Of a DNA stretch of 51,454 nt, positions 17,754 through 26,547 are shown one piece after another. This stretch comes from Lysinibacillus parviboronicapiens. Its GTDB lineage: Bacteria > Bacillota > Bacilli > Bacillales_A > Planococcaceae. Numbering within the stretch: the stretch's first letter is position 1; every line of letters begins with the position of its first letter. A program made the position numbers and the translations under genes. The stretch covers positions 1-51,454 of the forward strand of contig NZ_PYWI01000028.1 of the NCBI RefSeq assembly GCF_003049575.1, in the 5' to 3' direction. Below the pieces are notes generated by a model. The model was not told the DNA's origin, did not search any database, and saw only the letters and a program-made list of their open reading frames with translations.

Positions 17754-17931
17754 TTATTTTGGAAGTGCCTGAAAACACTTCACAAAGATTTCCTGTGTTA
17801 AATCTTCAGAAATCGCCTGGTTTTTCACATAAGCATAGACAAGTTGTAGAAGTTTCTTGCCCATACTCTTGCATAATATCATCCATGATATGTCCTGAGT
17901 TCTCTCAAGTGGCTAAAGTTAGTTCATCCAC
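17754..17931 (-). pseudogene. ECF sigma factor remnant
   Basis: A GTG at 17931 with a perfect AAAGGAGG site opens a frame (VDELTLAT) that hits a stop and then shifts frame near the middle. The last 32 codons read clearly as sigma region 2: LLQLVYAYVKNQAISEDLTQ, then EIFVKCFQALPK and a stop at 17754. Region 4 is absent. It therefore holds an in-frame stop, a frameshift and a C-terminal truncation. The intact start site suggests recent decay. Other parts of the 17647-18077 spacer hold the hydrolase operon upstream region and the terminator at 17986. Confidence 0.65.
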
Positions 17932-17985
17932 GTATGCTCCTCCTTTTCAATCATTAGACGAGTGCCAAATGTAAGAAGTTTGCAA

Positions 17986-18025
17986 ATAAAAACAACCATT
18001 GATCAAATGTTGATAAATGATTGTT
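17986..18025 (-). terminator. Intrinsic terminator after the alpha/beta hydrolase gene
   Basis: AACAATCATT pairs with AATGGTTGTT (one G-T pair), followed by TTTATTT on the minus strand, 53 bases after the hydrolase stop. Confidence 0.75.
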
Positions 18026-18077
18026 CTTATACCTAGATTCACGTTTTTTCTAAATTTGTTAGGAGTATCCAATAAAT

Positions 18078-18908
18078 CTATAATTTTCCATAACGTCTAC
18101 TTTCATCCACTCTACTTAGCCATTCGATGATATGGCCATTAAGCAAAACCGCTTGCTCAATTTGCAAGTTATGCCCGGCTCTATCTAACACAGCAAATGT
18201 CGCTCTTGGAAAATTATCTAGAGTATCAAATGCGTCTTTATATCCAACCATTGAATCTTGTCTTCCTAGCAAAAAAACACAAGGTTTCTCGAACACCAAC
18301 TCATCTACACTAAATGAAAATCCATAGTTTTTCTGGAGCTGTTCTAAGAATGCATGGTTGGCTATTTGACAGCCTGCTAACACTTCATGCATGTAGCGAT
18401 TCCAATTATATTCATCAAGTACTACTTGCTTTGAAGCGAAATCTTCACGTTCCGCTTTTGATAGTTTAGTCAAAAATTCAGAATCAGAAAAAATATTTGT
18501 ATGCATCGGAAGTGTCCTATGTTGTTTTTCAGGAATAATCATCGGGCAAATAAATGCAGCACCCATAATTTTTTCAGACTGTTGCCTAATAACGCCTCTT
18601 GTTAAGTAACCGCCATAGGATTCCCCCACCAACAAATAGGGCTGATTTGGTATGACTGCGTCTATGAAATCGATGACTGCTTGGAGCATTCCATCTGAAT
18701 GACGAATGGCTTTATAGTCCTTTGTTCGACCCATTCCTGGAAGATCAATGTAGATTCTTCTCCATCCAGTCCGTTCATCAAAAATTCGCTCCATACAACC
18801 TTTCATTAATCGATGGTCTGGCGAAAATCCATGTATCATGATTATCGGTATCCCTGTACCAATATCTTCATAGTAAAGATTCGCATTCTTAACTTTACAA
18901 TATGGCAT
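18078..18908 (-). CDS. Alpha/beta hydrolase (soluble)
   Basis: A 276-aa cytosolic enzyme with the full triad: oxyanion motif HGFSPDH near 26, nucleophile Ser97 in VGESYGG, acid in GRQDSMVGY and His in AGHNLQIEQ. IDLPGMGRTK near 54 is the usual loop of the family. The length fits the 270-aa class of esterases, haloperoxidase-like enzymes and lactonases. It has a good ribosome site and its own terminator and stands alone. No neighbour indicates a substrate. Confidence 0.88.
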   Translation of the reverse strand: MPYCKVKNANLYYEDIGTGIPIIMIHGFSPDHRLMKGCMERIFDERTGWRRIYIDLPGMGRTKDYKAIRHSDGMLQAVIDFIDAVIPNQPYLLVGESYGGYLTRGVIRQQSEKIMGAAFICPMIIPEKQHRTLPMHTNIFSDSEFLTKLSKAEREDFASKQVVLDEYNWNRYMHEVLAGCQIANHAFLEQLQKNYGFSFSVDELVFEKPCVFLLGRQDSMVGYKDAFDTLDNFPRATFAVLDRAGHNLQIEQAVLLNGHIIEWLSRVDESRRYGKL

Positions 18909-18997
18909 ATTCGTTACCTCCAGTTGAAATAGTCTAATGACGACACGCTTTATTGAAAAAAGTGCAGTCTAAGTAACTGTTATTTTTTTATTGTAAA

Positions 18998-20812
18998 TCA
19001 TAACTCAGCACTCTCTAGCAGCAGTTTTTGTTGTAAATTGCTGTAAATACCTTGTTTTTGCATCAGTTGTTGATGATTGCCCTGCTCAACAATTTCGCCC
19101 TGCTGGATGACCAGAATTTGGTCAGCATTTTCGATTGTTTTCAAACGGTGAGCGATGACAAAGCTAGTGCGTCCTTGCATTAAATGCTGGAGCCCTTTTT
19201 GAATATCGACTTCTGTTTGTGTATCAACACTAGATGTGGCCTCATCTAAAATTAAAATATCGGCATTTTCTAATATTGCGCGTGCAATGGCCAGTAATTG
19301 ACGTTGGCCCTGACTTAAATTTGCTCCACCTGCTTGTACAGCTGTATCGTATTGCGCTGGTAAATACTTAATAAAATTGTGGGCATTGGCAATTTTCGCG
19401 GCTTCCTCTACTTCTGCATCTGTAGCATCTAGCTTGCCAAAACGAATATTTTCCCGAATTGTCCCTGAAAATAAGTACGTATCCTGCAACACAACGCCAA
19501 CTCTTTTACGGATTGTCGCCATTTTGTAATCCTCAATATGATGTCCATCGATTAAAATTTCACCTGCATCGACATCATAAAAACGAGTGAGTAAGTTAAT
19601 AATCGTTGTTTTTCCTGAACCCGTCGGACCAACCAGTGCAATTGTGTCGCCAGCCTTAGCATCGAAGCTAATTTTTTTCAACACTGGCTTTTCTGGTATG
19701 TAGCTAAACGATACCTGATTGAATGTGACATCACCCGTTAATCGCTCACATTCAAGTGCATTCTTTTTGTCAGCCACTTCTGACGGTTCATCTAATATTT
19801 CAAAAACACGTTCCGCTCCTGCAATCGCTGACTGAAATGTATTCAGTAAATTCGAAAGCTGGTTCAGCGGACGGAAAAATTGACGTGTGTACGTAACAAA
19901 TGCTGCGATAATGCCGACTGAAACAAGTCCTTTTACCGCTAAAAATGCACCTGTTCCTATTACAACAGCCAACCCCAAGTTATTCATAAAGTTATTGATA
20001 GGACCAAGCAAGCCAGAAGTAATTTCCGCGCGCTGTGCTGAATGGCGCAGATGCTCATTTTGTTTATGGAAAGATTCAATTGTCTGTTGTTCTTTGCCAA
20101 AAAGTGTGACAACCTCTGCTCCAGTAATCATCTCCTCAATATAGCCGTTGAGTTTTCCTAAATCACGTTGACGTGCCGCATAATTTTTCCCACTGCGTTT
20201 AACAATTTGCTTTGTTGTAAAGACGATAAGTGGAATAATGATTAGGGTCACAATTGCTAATTGCCAACTAAGTGAGAACATGGCAATACTAACGCCAATC
20301 ACAGTTAAGATCGACGAGACGATTTGCGTGACACTTTGTGCCAGAGCTGTATTTAAGTTATCAATATCATTCGTCACACGACTCATTAAATCTCCGAGGG
20401 CACGTTGGTCGAAAAATTTCAGTGTTAAAGATTGAAGCTTTTTAAAGAGCTCTAGACGTAATGTACGAATCGTTTTCATGGCCACATGAATCATGACATA
20501 TGTCTGTAACCACGTAAAAATAGATGCTACTGTAAAAATAACTGCAAGCACTATACCAAGACGAATTGTGCCTGCAATGTCCTTTTGCATGATATATTCA
20601 TCAACAATATGACCGATAAGATAAGGACCAGCTAAGCTTAATATCGTTGAGGCGATGACAAAAAATATCGAGAAAAACAGCCCTATTTTTTGCTGTTTCA
20701 CATATTGCCATACCCGTAAAATTGTTGCTTGTTGATCGGCTGCTTTTTCAACTGGTCCACCCATACGAGGCCCTCGACCAAAATTCATTTGCTTCGGTTG
20801 ACTTTGACTCAT
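18998..20812 (-). CDS. ABC exporter half-transporter, catalytically competent subunit
   Basis: A 604-aa protein with six membrane helices (about 35-330) fused to a nucleotide-binding domain. Walker A is GPTGSGKTT, Walker B with catalytic Glu is ILILDEATSSVD, and the H-loop is IAHRLKT, all intact. Its signature is LSQGQ instead of LSGGQ. The start overlaps the partner gene by four bases, so the two should be made together and form a heterodimer of the YfiB/YfiC, BmrC/BmrD and LmrC/LmrD type. Such pumps export drugs or lipids. The partner carries the degenerate half-motifs. Confidence 0.9.
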   Translation of the reverse strand: MSQSQPKQMNFGRGPRMGGPVEKAADQQATILRVWQYVKQQKIGLFFSIFFVIASTILSLAGPYLIGHIVDEYIMQKDIAGTIRLGIVLAVIFTVASIFTWLQTYVMIHVAMKTIRTLRLELFKKLQSLTLKFFDQRALGDLMSRVTNDIDNLNTALAQSVTQIVSSILTVIGVSIAMFSLSWQLAIVTLIIIPLIVFTTKQIVKRSGKNYAARQRDLGKLNGYIEEMITGAEVVTLFGKEQQTIESFHKQNEHLRHSAQRAEITSGLLGPINNFMNNLGLAVVIGTGAFLAVKGLVSVGIIAAFVTYTRQFFRPLNQLSNLLNTFQSAIAGAERVFEILDEPSEVADKKNALECERLTGDVTFNQVSFSYIPEKPVLKKISFDAKAGDTIALVGPTGSGKTTIINLLTRFYDVDAGEILIDGHHIEDYKMATIRKRVGVVLQDTYLFSGTIRENIRFGKLDATDAEVEEAAKIANAHNFIKYLPAQYDTAVQAGGANLSQGQRQLLAIARAILENADILILDEATSSVDTQTEVDIQKGLQHLMQGRTSFVIAHRLKTIENADQILVIQQGEIVEQGNHQQLMQKQGIYSNLQQKLLLESAEL

Positions 20813-22542
20813 TGTTGTTCACCAGCCTTTTGTTGCGAAGCGTAAATCGCTTGGTAAGATTCATTTTCCTGCAATAATTGTTGATGTGTACCTTGACCAA
20901 CAATTTCGCCGTCCTCCAACACTAAAATGAGGTCTGCCTGTTGAATAGAGGCAATTTTAGAGGCCACTATAAATGTTGTTGTATCTCGGAAATTGTCGTT
21001 AATTGCCTGTTGAATATGTTTTTCTGAGGCACTATCTAGCGCGGAAGTTGTATCATCTAATACTAAAATGGATGGTTGTCTTACAAATGCACGCGTCAAG
21101 GCTAAACGTTGTTTTTGCCCACCGGAGAGGTTTGTCGCTCCTTGTGAAAGTTCATGTGCCATACCTTTTTCAAGTTGGTCCACAAACTCAGATGCACAAG
21201 CTGCATCGAGTGCTAGCTGTAATTCATTCAGGGTTGCCTTCTCTTTACCAAGACGTATATTTTTTTCAATGGCCCCTGAAAAAAGCATAGCCTTTTGTGA
21301 GGTAAAACCAATATGTTCTCGTAAAGTTGTCAAAGCGTAATTTTTTAATGGTTTACCATCTACTAGTATGCGCCCCTCTGTAGGATCAAAAAGACGCGGC
21401 AGTAATTTTACTAATGTTGATTTACCACTTCCCGTTTTACCGATGATACCTACCGTTTGCCCAGCTTTCACAGAAAACGTGATATTTTTTAGTACATCTT
21501 CTGCTGTTTCATAATAACGATAGCTCACATTTTCAAAAGTAACTTCCCCATGAATGTCTGTATGCAGTGCTCGTTCCGCTTCTTTCACCGCTACTTCTTT
21601 ATTCAACACATCCACAATGCGCTCGCCGGATGGCAATGCGCGTGCGATTTGCATAAGCACCATACTGGATGACATGAGTCCATTTAAGATGATTGTCAAA
21701 TAGTTAATAAAAGCAAGAATAACACCGACTTGCAATGTGCCAGCTTCTACTTTTATAGCCCCCAGCCAAAGTGCGACAACTATCCCCATGTTGACAATGA
21801 ACATCGTAAAAGGTACAAGGACGCCAACAATTTGCTCCGCGGTAATAAAGCGCTTTGTGAGTGTGTCATTTTGCACGCCAAACTGCTCAACCTGTTGTTG
21901 CTCTCGACGAAACGCCTTTACCACGCGTATCCCCGCCAAATTCTCTTGAAGCTTGGTATTAACACCATCAATGGCCTCTTGCACTTTGCGATATAGCACG
22001 CCCGAATATTTTGTAAAAAAATACATCGCCACAATCAAAATCGGCACAATCACAAGTAAAATTGAAAAAAGCTCACGAGCTGTCACAAAAACAATAACAA
22101 CTGCGCCAATAAACAATAGTGGTCCGCGCACAAAAATACGCAACGTCATCATGAATGCGCGCTGCACACTTTCCACATCACTCGTTAAGATGGTAATAAG
22201 TTTACCAGTCGTAAACGCATCCCGTTCTTTTGCGGAATAGGTCATCATCTTTTCATATAGCTTCTCTCGCACATCTGAGGCAAAGTTAATGGCTGCCTTT
22301 GAGCTATAGATGGAACAACCAAGGCCCCCAACAAGCCCTAGGACAGCACTCATAATCATCCAAACGAACATCTTTAGCACGTATGCATTGTCGCCATTGG
22401 CAATACCTGTATCAATCATATGTTGCATGATTGTCGGCTGAATTAAATCCATTGTCACCTCAAGCACCATTAATAACGGTGCAATAAGTGTAAAAAATTT
22501 ATAGGGCGCCAAAAACTGCCCTAATTGTTTAACTGCTTGCAT
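20809..22542 (-). CDS. ABC exporter half-transporter, degenerate-site subunit
   Basis: A 577-aa protein with a six-helix membrane domain and an NBD. Walker A (GKTGSGKST) and the signature LSGGQ are normal, but the Walker B catalytic Glu is Asp (LVLDDTTSALD) and the H-loop His is replaced (VASKIAS). Paired with the downstream subunit this gives one consensus and one degenerate ATP site, the known design of heterodimeric exporters. It is first in the two-gene operon. I see no regulator next to it and no attenuator in the 282-base space upstream. Confidence 0.9.
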   Translation of the reverse strand: MQAVKQLGQFLAPYKFFTLIAPLLMVLEVTMDLIQPTIMQHMIDTGIANGDNAYVLKMFVWMIMSAVLGLVGGLGCSIYSSKAAINFASDVREKLYEKMMTYSAKERDAFTTGKLITILTSDVESVQRAFMMTLRIFVRGPLLFIGAVVIVFVTARELFSILLVIVPILIVAMYFFTKYSGVLYRKVQEAIDGVNTKLQENLAGIRVVKAFRREQQQVEQFGVQNDTLTKRFITAEQIVGVLVPFTMFIVNMGIVVALWLGAIKVEAGTLQVGVILAFINYLTIILNGLMSSSMVLMQIARALPSGERIVDVLNKEVAVKEAERALHTDIHGEVTFENVSYRYYETAEDVLKNITFSVKAGQTVGIIGKTGSGKSTLVKLLPRLFDPTEGRILVDGKPLKNYALTTLREHIGFTSQKAMLFSGAIEKNIRLGKEKATLNELQLALDAACASEFVDQLEKGMAHELSQGATNLSGGQKQRLALTRAFVRQPSILVLDDTTSALDSASEKHIQQAINDNFRDTTTFIVASKIASIQQADLILVLEDGEIVGQGTHQQLLQENESYQAIYASQQKAGEQQ

Positions 22543-22785
22543 GTATTCGTCCCCGTTCCTTATGTATCCATTCGTTGTTCATTATAACTGAAAATCATTC
22601 CCATTTGCGAAAGTTTTTTCGTGACATGTAATATAAGTAGTACCAATAAATTTTTGAAGCAGCGCAGTTATATGCTTGCGGGCGACTGAGGTGGAGCTGT
22701 GCGTTTCCTTGCGCGACCCGAGCGCTTCTATGACTGATCCGAACTTTTCTTTTTCTTGCATCTCTCTATCTCTAGGCACAAGACA
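22543..22785. other. Spacer with a GC-rich block of repeat-like appearance
   Basis: Bases 22676-22755 are clearly more GC-rich than the surroundings and contain TTGCGCGACCCGAGCGCTTC. Frames on both strands here lack ribosome sites and resemble no family. I suspect an interspersed noncoding repeat, but only this one copy lies in the window, so the idea is untested. Confidence 0.3.
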
Positions 22786-22817
22786 TGAAAAAGCCACGCA
22801 AGCTTTCGCCTGCGTGG
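22786..22817 (-). terminator. Intrinsic terminator after nrdF
   Basis: CCACGCA pairs with TGCGTGG around a 10-base loop, followed by CTTTTTC on the minus strand, 8 bases after the nrdF stop. Confidence 0.85.
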
Positions 22818-22824
22818 TCCTCTG

Positions 22825-23865
22825 TTACAAATCATCAAAGCCGTTATCTTCTACATTGACTTTCACATATTGACGTGAACGTTGCTCAAAGAAATCGGTT
22901 TTCCCTAAATCAACATCTTCGTAGGCTTTAATCCATTTCAATGGATTTTTGCGATAGCCCTCGAATGGACGCTCCACTCCTAGTTGATTACAACGAACAT
23001 TGGCATAGAAATGGACATAATCATGGACATCATCAACATCTAGACCATCTATCTTGTCACCAATTACTTCATTCGCCCAGTCGATTTCCAGCTGTACCGC
23101 CTCGCGGAAGATATCTTGCACACGTGCTGCTCTTTCTGGTGTATCGTATTCAGGATATTCCTCTAATAATTCTTGATAAATTTTCACAAAAAGATCGACG
23201 TGGAGTTGTTCATCGCGATTAATATAATTAATCATCGTCGAGGATGCGACCATTTTTTGATTGCGTGCTAAATGATAGAAGAAGGCAAAGCCTGAATAGA
23301 AAAATAGCCCTTCTAAAATGACATCGTAAACAATCGCTTCAAGCATATTTTCAACGGTTGGTTCCTCAGAGAAGGCTTGATAACCTGTAATGACAAAATC
23401 ATTGCGACGCTCTAGTACTGGCTCTGTGCGCCAAAAGTCGAATGTGCGGTCCTGTTCATCTTTGTTCACAATACTTGAGAGCACATATGAATAAGAGTGG
23501 TTATGAATAACCTCCTGCTGCGCTAAAATAATCATCAGGGCATTGAGACTAGAGTCGGTTAAATAATCTGCCACTTTACCAGCAAAATCCGTTTGCACGC
23601 TGTCTAATAGAGCAAGTAAACCAATAATTTTTAGGAATGATTCCTGTTCATCCGCCGATAACTCAGGAAATTGCTTCACATCGTTGCTCATATTGATTTC
23701 GAATGGTGTCCAAAAGTTACCTAGCATTTTTTTATATTTTGGGTACGCCCAATTAAAGCGCACATCATCCCAGTTTAAAATATTTGAAGAACGCCCGTTC
23801 ACAATCGCAGTCGAACGGTTTGGCGCTTCCTTATCCATAATTTGTCGTTTTGTAATTGTCGTCAT
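22825..23865 (-). CDS. nrdF: Class I ribonucleotide reductase, beta (radical) subunit
   Basis: A 346-aa metal-binding subunit that holds the dimetal centre and tyrosyl radical used by the alpha subunit to reduce ribonucleotides. Ligand motifs are visible: AQQEVIHNHSYSYV (Glu and His, followed by the radical-site Tyr region), YDVILEGLFFYSGF (Glu) and INRDEQLHVDLF (Glu and His). AGGAGG precedes the ATG, and the gene follows nrdE after 12 bases. It is somewhat longer than the common Bacillus NrdF of about 320 aa, and no nrdI flavodoxin gene is next to it, so the Ib class and the metal are not certain. Co-transcribed with nrdE, hence under the B12 riboswitch. Confidence 0.92.
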   Translation of the reverse strand: MTTITKRQIMDKEAPNRSTAIVNGRSSNILNWDDVRFNWAYPKYKKMLGNFWTPFEINMSNDVKQFPELSADEQESFLKIIGLLALLDSVQTDFAGKVADYLTDSSLNALMIILAQQEVIHNHSYSYVLSSIVNKDEQDRTFDFWRTEPVLERRNDFVITGYQAFSEEPTVENMLEAIVYDVILEGLFFYSGFAFFYHLARNQKMVASSTMINYINRDEQLHVDLFVKIYQELLEEYPEYDTPERAARVQDIFREAVQLEIDWANEVIGDKIDGLDVDDVHDYVHFYANVRCNQLGVERPFEGYRKNPLKWIKAYEDVDLGKTDFFEQRSRQYVKVNVEDNGFDDL

Positions 23866-23877
23866 TTGTTATTCCTC

Positions 23878-26091
23878 CTAGCTTGCACAAGACTCACATT
23901 CTAGCAACTCTACGGATGTCGAACGCACATAATAAGTCGTTTTTACACCACTTGCCCAAGCATTTAAATGCAATGCGAGTAAATCCTTCGCTTTAATGGT
24001 ATTTTGAACGTATAAATTAAGTGATATACCTTGGTCAATATGACGCGCACGCGCTGCATTTTGCTTAATCGTCCAATTTTGGTCAATGAAATAAGCAGAT
24101 TTATAATACCAAGTCGTCACAGGCGATAAATCTGGTACTGTTACTGGGATTTTATAGTCCTTTTTCTCCTCGGAGTAACTCTTTTGGAAAATAGGATCAA
24201 TCGTTGCAGTACTTCCAGCTAAAATAGATGTCGATGAATTAGGTGCAACTGCCATCACATAGCCATTACGCATACCAGTTGTTGCCACATCCGCACGTAA
24301 TGCCTGCCACTTGTCACTGCTATAGCCACGTTTCTCAAAGTACGTCCCCGTTTGCCAATCCGAGCCTTCAAACAATGGATATGCTCCTTTTTCACGTGCT
24401 AGTGCATTGGATGCACGAATCGTTAAATAAGCAATTTCTTCATAAAGCTTGTCCGCATAGTCTACTGCCTCATCTGATTCCCATTGTATTTCCTTCAAAG
24501 CCAGTAAATGATGCCAGCCAAATGTACCGAGCCCAATGCCACGGTATCGAGCGTTCGTCCGCTCTGCCTGTTTAACTGGAATTGTATTTAAGGCAATGAC
24601 ATTATCGAGCATACGAACTTGAATTGGTATCAAACGTTCTAAGACATCAGCTGGTACAGCCTTCCCTAAATTCACAGAAGATAAATTACATACCACGAAA
24701 TCTCCTGGCTTACGGCGAGTAACGATGACATCATCCTCTAAAGTAATCGACTCAAATTCAGTAGCCGACATGTTTTGGAAGATCTCTGTACATAGATTCG
24801 AACTATAAATCATGCCCTCATGCTTATTTGGGTTCATACGATTTACTTCATCACGGTAAAACATAAACGGCACACCCGTCTCCAATTGAGAACGCATAAT
24901 ACGCTTCATAATATCAATAGCCGGTACAACTTCACGGCTTAGTAACGGGTTAGCAATACATGCCGAATATTTTTCTCGGAACGAGCCATCACCCTTTTGT
25001 TCATCATAGAAATCTTCAAGGGAAAAGCCCATTACCTCACGTACTTCATGTGGATCAAATAAATGCCAATCCTCTCGTGCCTCAACTGCTTCCATAAATA
25101 AATCTGGTAAGCAAAGCCCCGTGAAAATATCATGTGCACGCAGTCGCTCATCTCCGTTATTCAAGCGTAAATCTAAAAACGTAAAGACATCCTTATGCCA
25201 AACATCCAAATACACCGCTATTGCACCTTGTCGCTGTCCTAACTGATCTACCGATACAGCTGTATTATTAAGCTGTTTTATCCAAGGTAACACGCCACTT
25301 GACGCACCTTTAAAGCCTTTAATGGATGAGCCACGACTACGGATTTTGCCCATATAGACGCCAATGCCACCGCCATATTTCGATAATGTTGCGACATCTG
25401 TATTCGTGTCATAAATACTTTGCAAGCTATCATCTACTGTATCGATAAAGCAACTAGAAAGTTGGCCATGTGTTTTCCCTGCATTGGATAAAGTCGGCGT
25501 TGCAACGGTCATATATAAATTACTCATGGCCCAGTAAGATTCACGAACTTTAGCTAAGCGATTTTCAGTCTCATCTTGCATGAGCGTCATCGCGATGACC
25601 ATCCATCGCTCCTGCGGTAGCTCCACTGGCGTTTTTGTATAATCACGTACCACATAACGATCCATTAATGTTTTTAACCCAATATACGTAAACAGCTCAT
25701 CTCGGCTTTGTTCTAAATATGATGCTAGTTCCATTAGCTCCTGCTCACTATACTTTGTTGTTAAACATTGGTGATAAAGTCCAGCCTCTGTATATTTTGC
25801 GAGCTGGGCTGGAAATACGTTATAGACATCTTCCACAGCTACACCTCTACGCATAGCAAATTGATCGTATAACTTCTCTAAATAAATTTGTGCCGCAACA
25901 AAGGTCCAGAAGGGTTCATCTTCGTCAATTAGACTAAGCGTTTGTAAAATCATCGCATCCGCCCATGCTTCAAACGTGGCATTGTCGTTTTTTCGTAGCC
26001 ATCGATCCGATAACCTTACAAAACTTTCAAGTTCATCCTCCATATAACTTATCTTTAACTTAGCAATTTGTTGTTCAATTTGAATTGTCAT
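23878..26091 (-). CDS. nrdE: Class I ribonucleotide reductase, alpha (catalytic) subunit
   Basis: A 737-aa catalytic subunit that reduces ribonucleoside diphosphates to deoxy forms. Visible are the active-site segments GQLSSCFIDTVDDSLQSI (first redox Cys), SNLCTEIFQN (the thiyl-radical Cys), PNSSTSILAGSTATIDPIF and the C-terminal redox pair CESCAS. No N-terminal ATP-cone is evident, so overall activity regulation by dATP is probably absent. GGGAGAG precedes the ATG. Its leader holds a cobalamin riboswitch and a terminator 30 bases before the start, so expression should fall when adenosylcobalamin is plentiful. The cobalamin salvage operon lies just upstream. The exact subclass (NrdE or NrdA-like) is open. 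Confidence 0.93.
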   Translation of the reverse strand: MTIQIEQQIAKLKISYMEDELESFVRLSDRWLRKNDNATFEAWADAMILQTLSLIDEDEPFWTFVAAQIYLEKLYDQFAMRRGVAVEDVYNVFPAQLAKYTEAGLYHQCLTTKYSEQELMELASYLEQSRDELFTYIGLKTLMDRYVVRDYTKTPVELPQERWMVIAMTLMQDETENRLAKVRESYWAMSNLYMTVATPTLSNAGKTHGQLSSCFIDTVDDSLQSIYDTNTDVATLSKYGGGIGVYMGKIRSRGSSIKGFKGASSGVLPWIKQLNNTAVSVDQLGQRQGAIAVYLDVWHKDVFTFLDLRLNNGDERLRAHDIFTGLCLPDLFMEAVEAREDWHLFDPHEVREVMGFSLEDFYDEQKGDGSFREKYSACIANPLLSREVVPAIDIMKRIMRSQLETGVPFMFYRDEVNRMNPNKHEGMIYSSNLCTEIFQNMSATEFESITLEDDVIVTRRKPGDFVVCNLSSVNLGKAVPADVLERLIPIQVRMLDNVIALNTIPVKQAERTNARYRGIGLGTFGWHHLLALKEIQWESDEAVDYADKLYEEIAYLTIRASNALAREKGAYPLFEGSDWQTGTYFEKRGYSSDKWQALRADVATTGMRNGYVMAVAPNSSTSILAGSTATIDPIFQKSYSEEKKDYKIPVTVPDLSPVTTWYYKSAYFIDQNWTIKQNAARARHIDQGISLNLYVQNTIKAKDLLALHLNAWASGVKTTYYVRSTSVELLECESCAS

Positions 26092-26121
26092 TTACACATT
26101 CTCTCCCTTTCTACCTTCAGA

Positions 26122-26169
26122 CAACACAAAAAGCGATCACACAACATGTATCTGTTGCGGGATCGCTTT
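26122..26169 (-). terminator. Expression-platform terminator of the B12 riboswitch
   Basis: AAAGCGATC pairs perfectly with GATCGCTTT, with an inner CAACA/TGTTG stem, followed by TTTTTGTG on the minus strand. It ends about 30 bases before the nrdE start codon and about 60 bases after the aptamer. Its position fits ligand-dependent premature termination. Confidence 0.85.
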
Positions 26170-26229
26170 AAATCGGAAATGGAAATGAAGGACATGTACA
26201 CATCAAAGTGGACAAATCTCTCGCCTCCA

Positions 26230-26410
26230 CTTCTCAATCCCCGAAGAATGTGTTGCTGTCTTGAACAAATCGGCAGGTCTCCTGGCTCATGCTTCCTCCA
26301 AACGATTGCCTTCCCGTTAATCACAGTGGCATTGTCATCATTTGTCAGCACTTACAGTTGCGGGGACAGCTTCGGCTTAAGATTGCTCTATTTCCGAATT
26401 CCCTTTTAAA
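26230..26410 (-). ncRNA. Cobalamin riboswitch upstream of nrdE-nrdF
   Basis: On the minus strand the conserved blocks appear in order. AAAAGGGAAT is at 26407-26398, CCCCGCAACTGTAAG at 26365-26351, GGAGGAAGC follows, and the B12 box GCCAGGAGACCTGCC is at 26286-26272. Spacing suits the adenosylcobalamin class. The next gene on this strand is nrdE, with a terminator between. In Streptomyces a B12 riboswitch is known to shut off a class I reductase in favour of a B12-dependent one, and the same logic is inferred here. A weak promoter (TATAGT-like -10 near 26425) lies between this element and the cblS stop at 26548, so it may have its own transcript rather than read-through. Confidence 0.93.
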
Positions 26411-26547
26411 CCAATATGGTACCGCTCGTCCAAATACTATATATTGTGTTTTAACTCCTAAACAAATCTAACATATTGTGTTTCTTGTTGCAATAGGCGT
26501 TTCGAACCTTGCATTTGTTAAATCATATTTATTGCTCGATGCAAGCC

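Noticed and set aside
22676..22873. 65-codon + strand frame in the GC-rich block before nrdF
   Set aside because: Antisense to the nrdF end and terminator, no ribosome binding site; treated as a possible noncoding repeat.
26068..26471. Several open frames on both strands across the riboswitch
   Set aside because: They are chance frames through a conserved RNA; no ribosome binding sites and no protein similarity.
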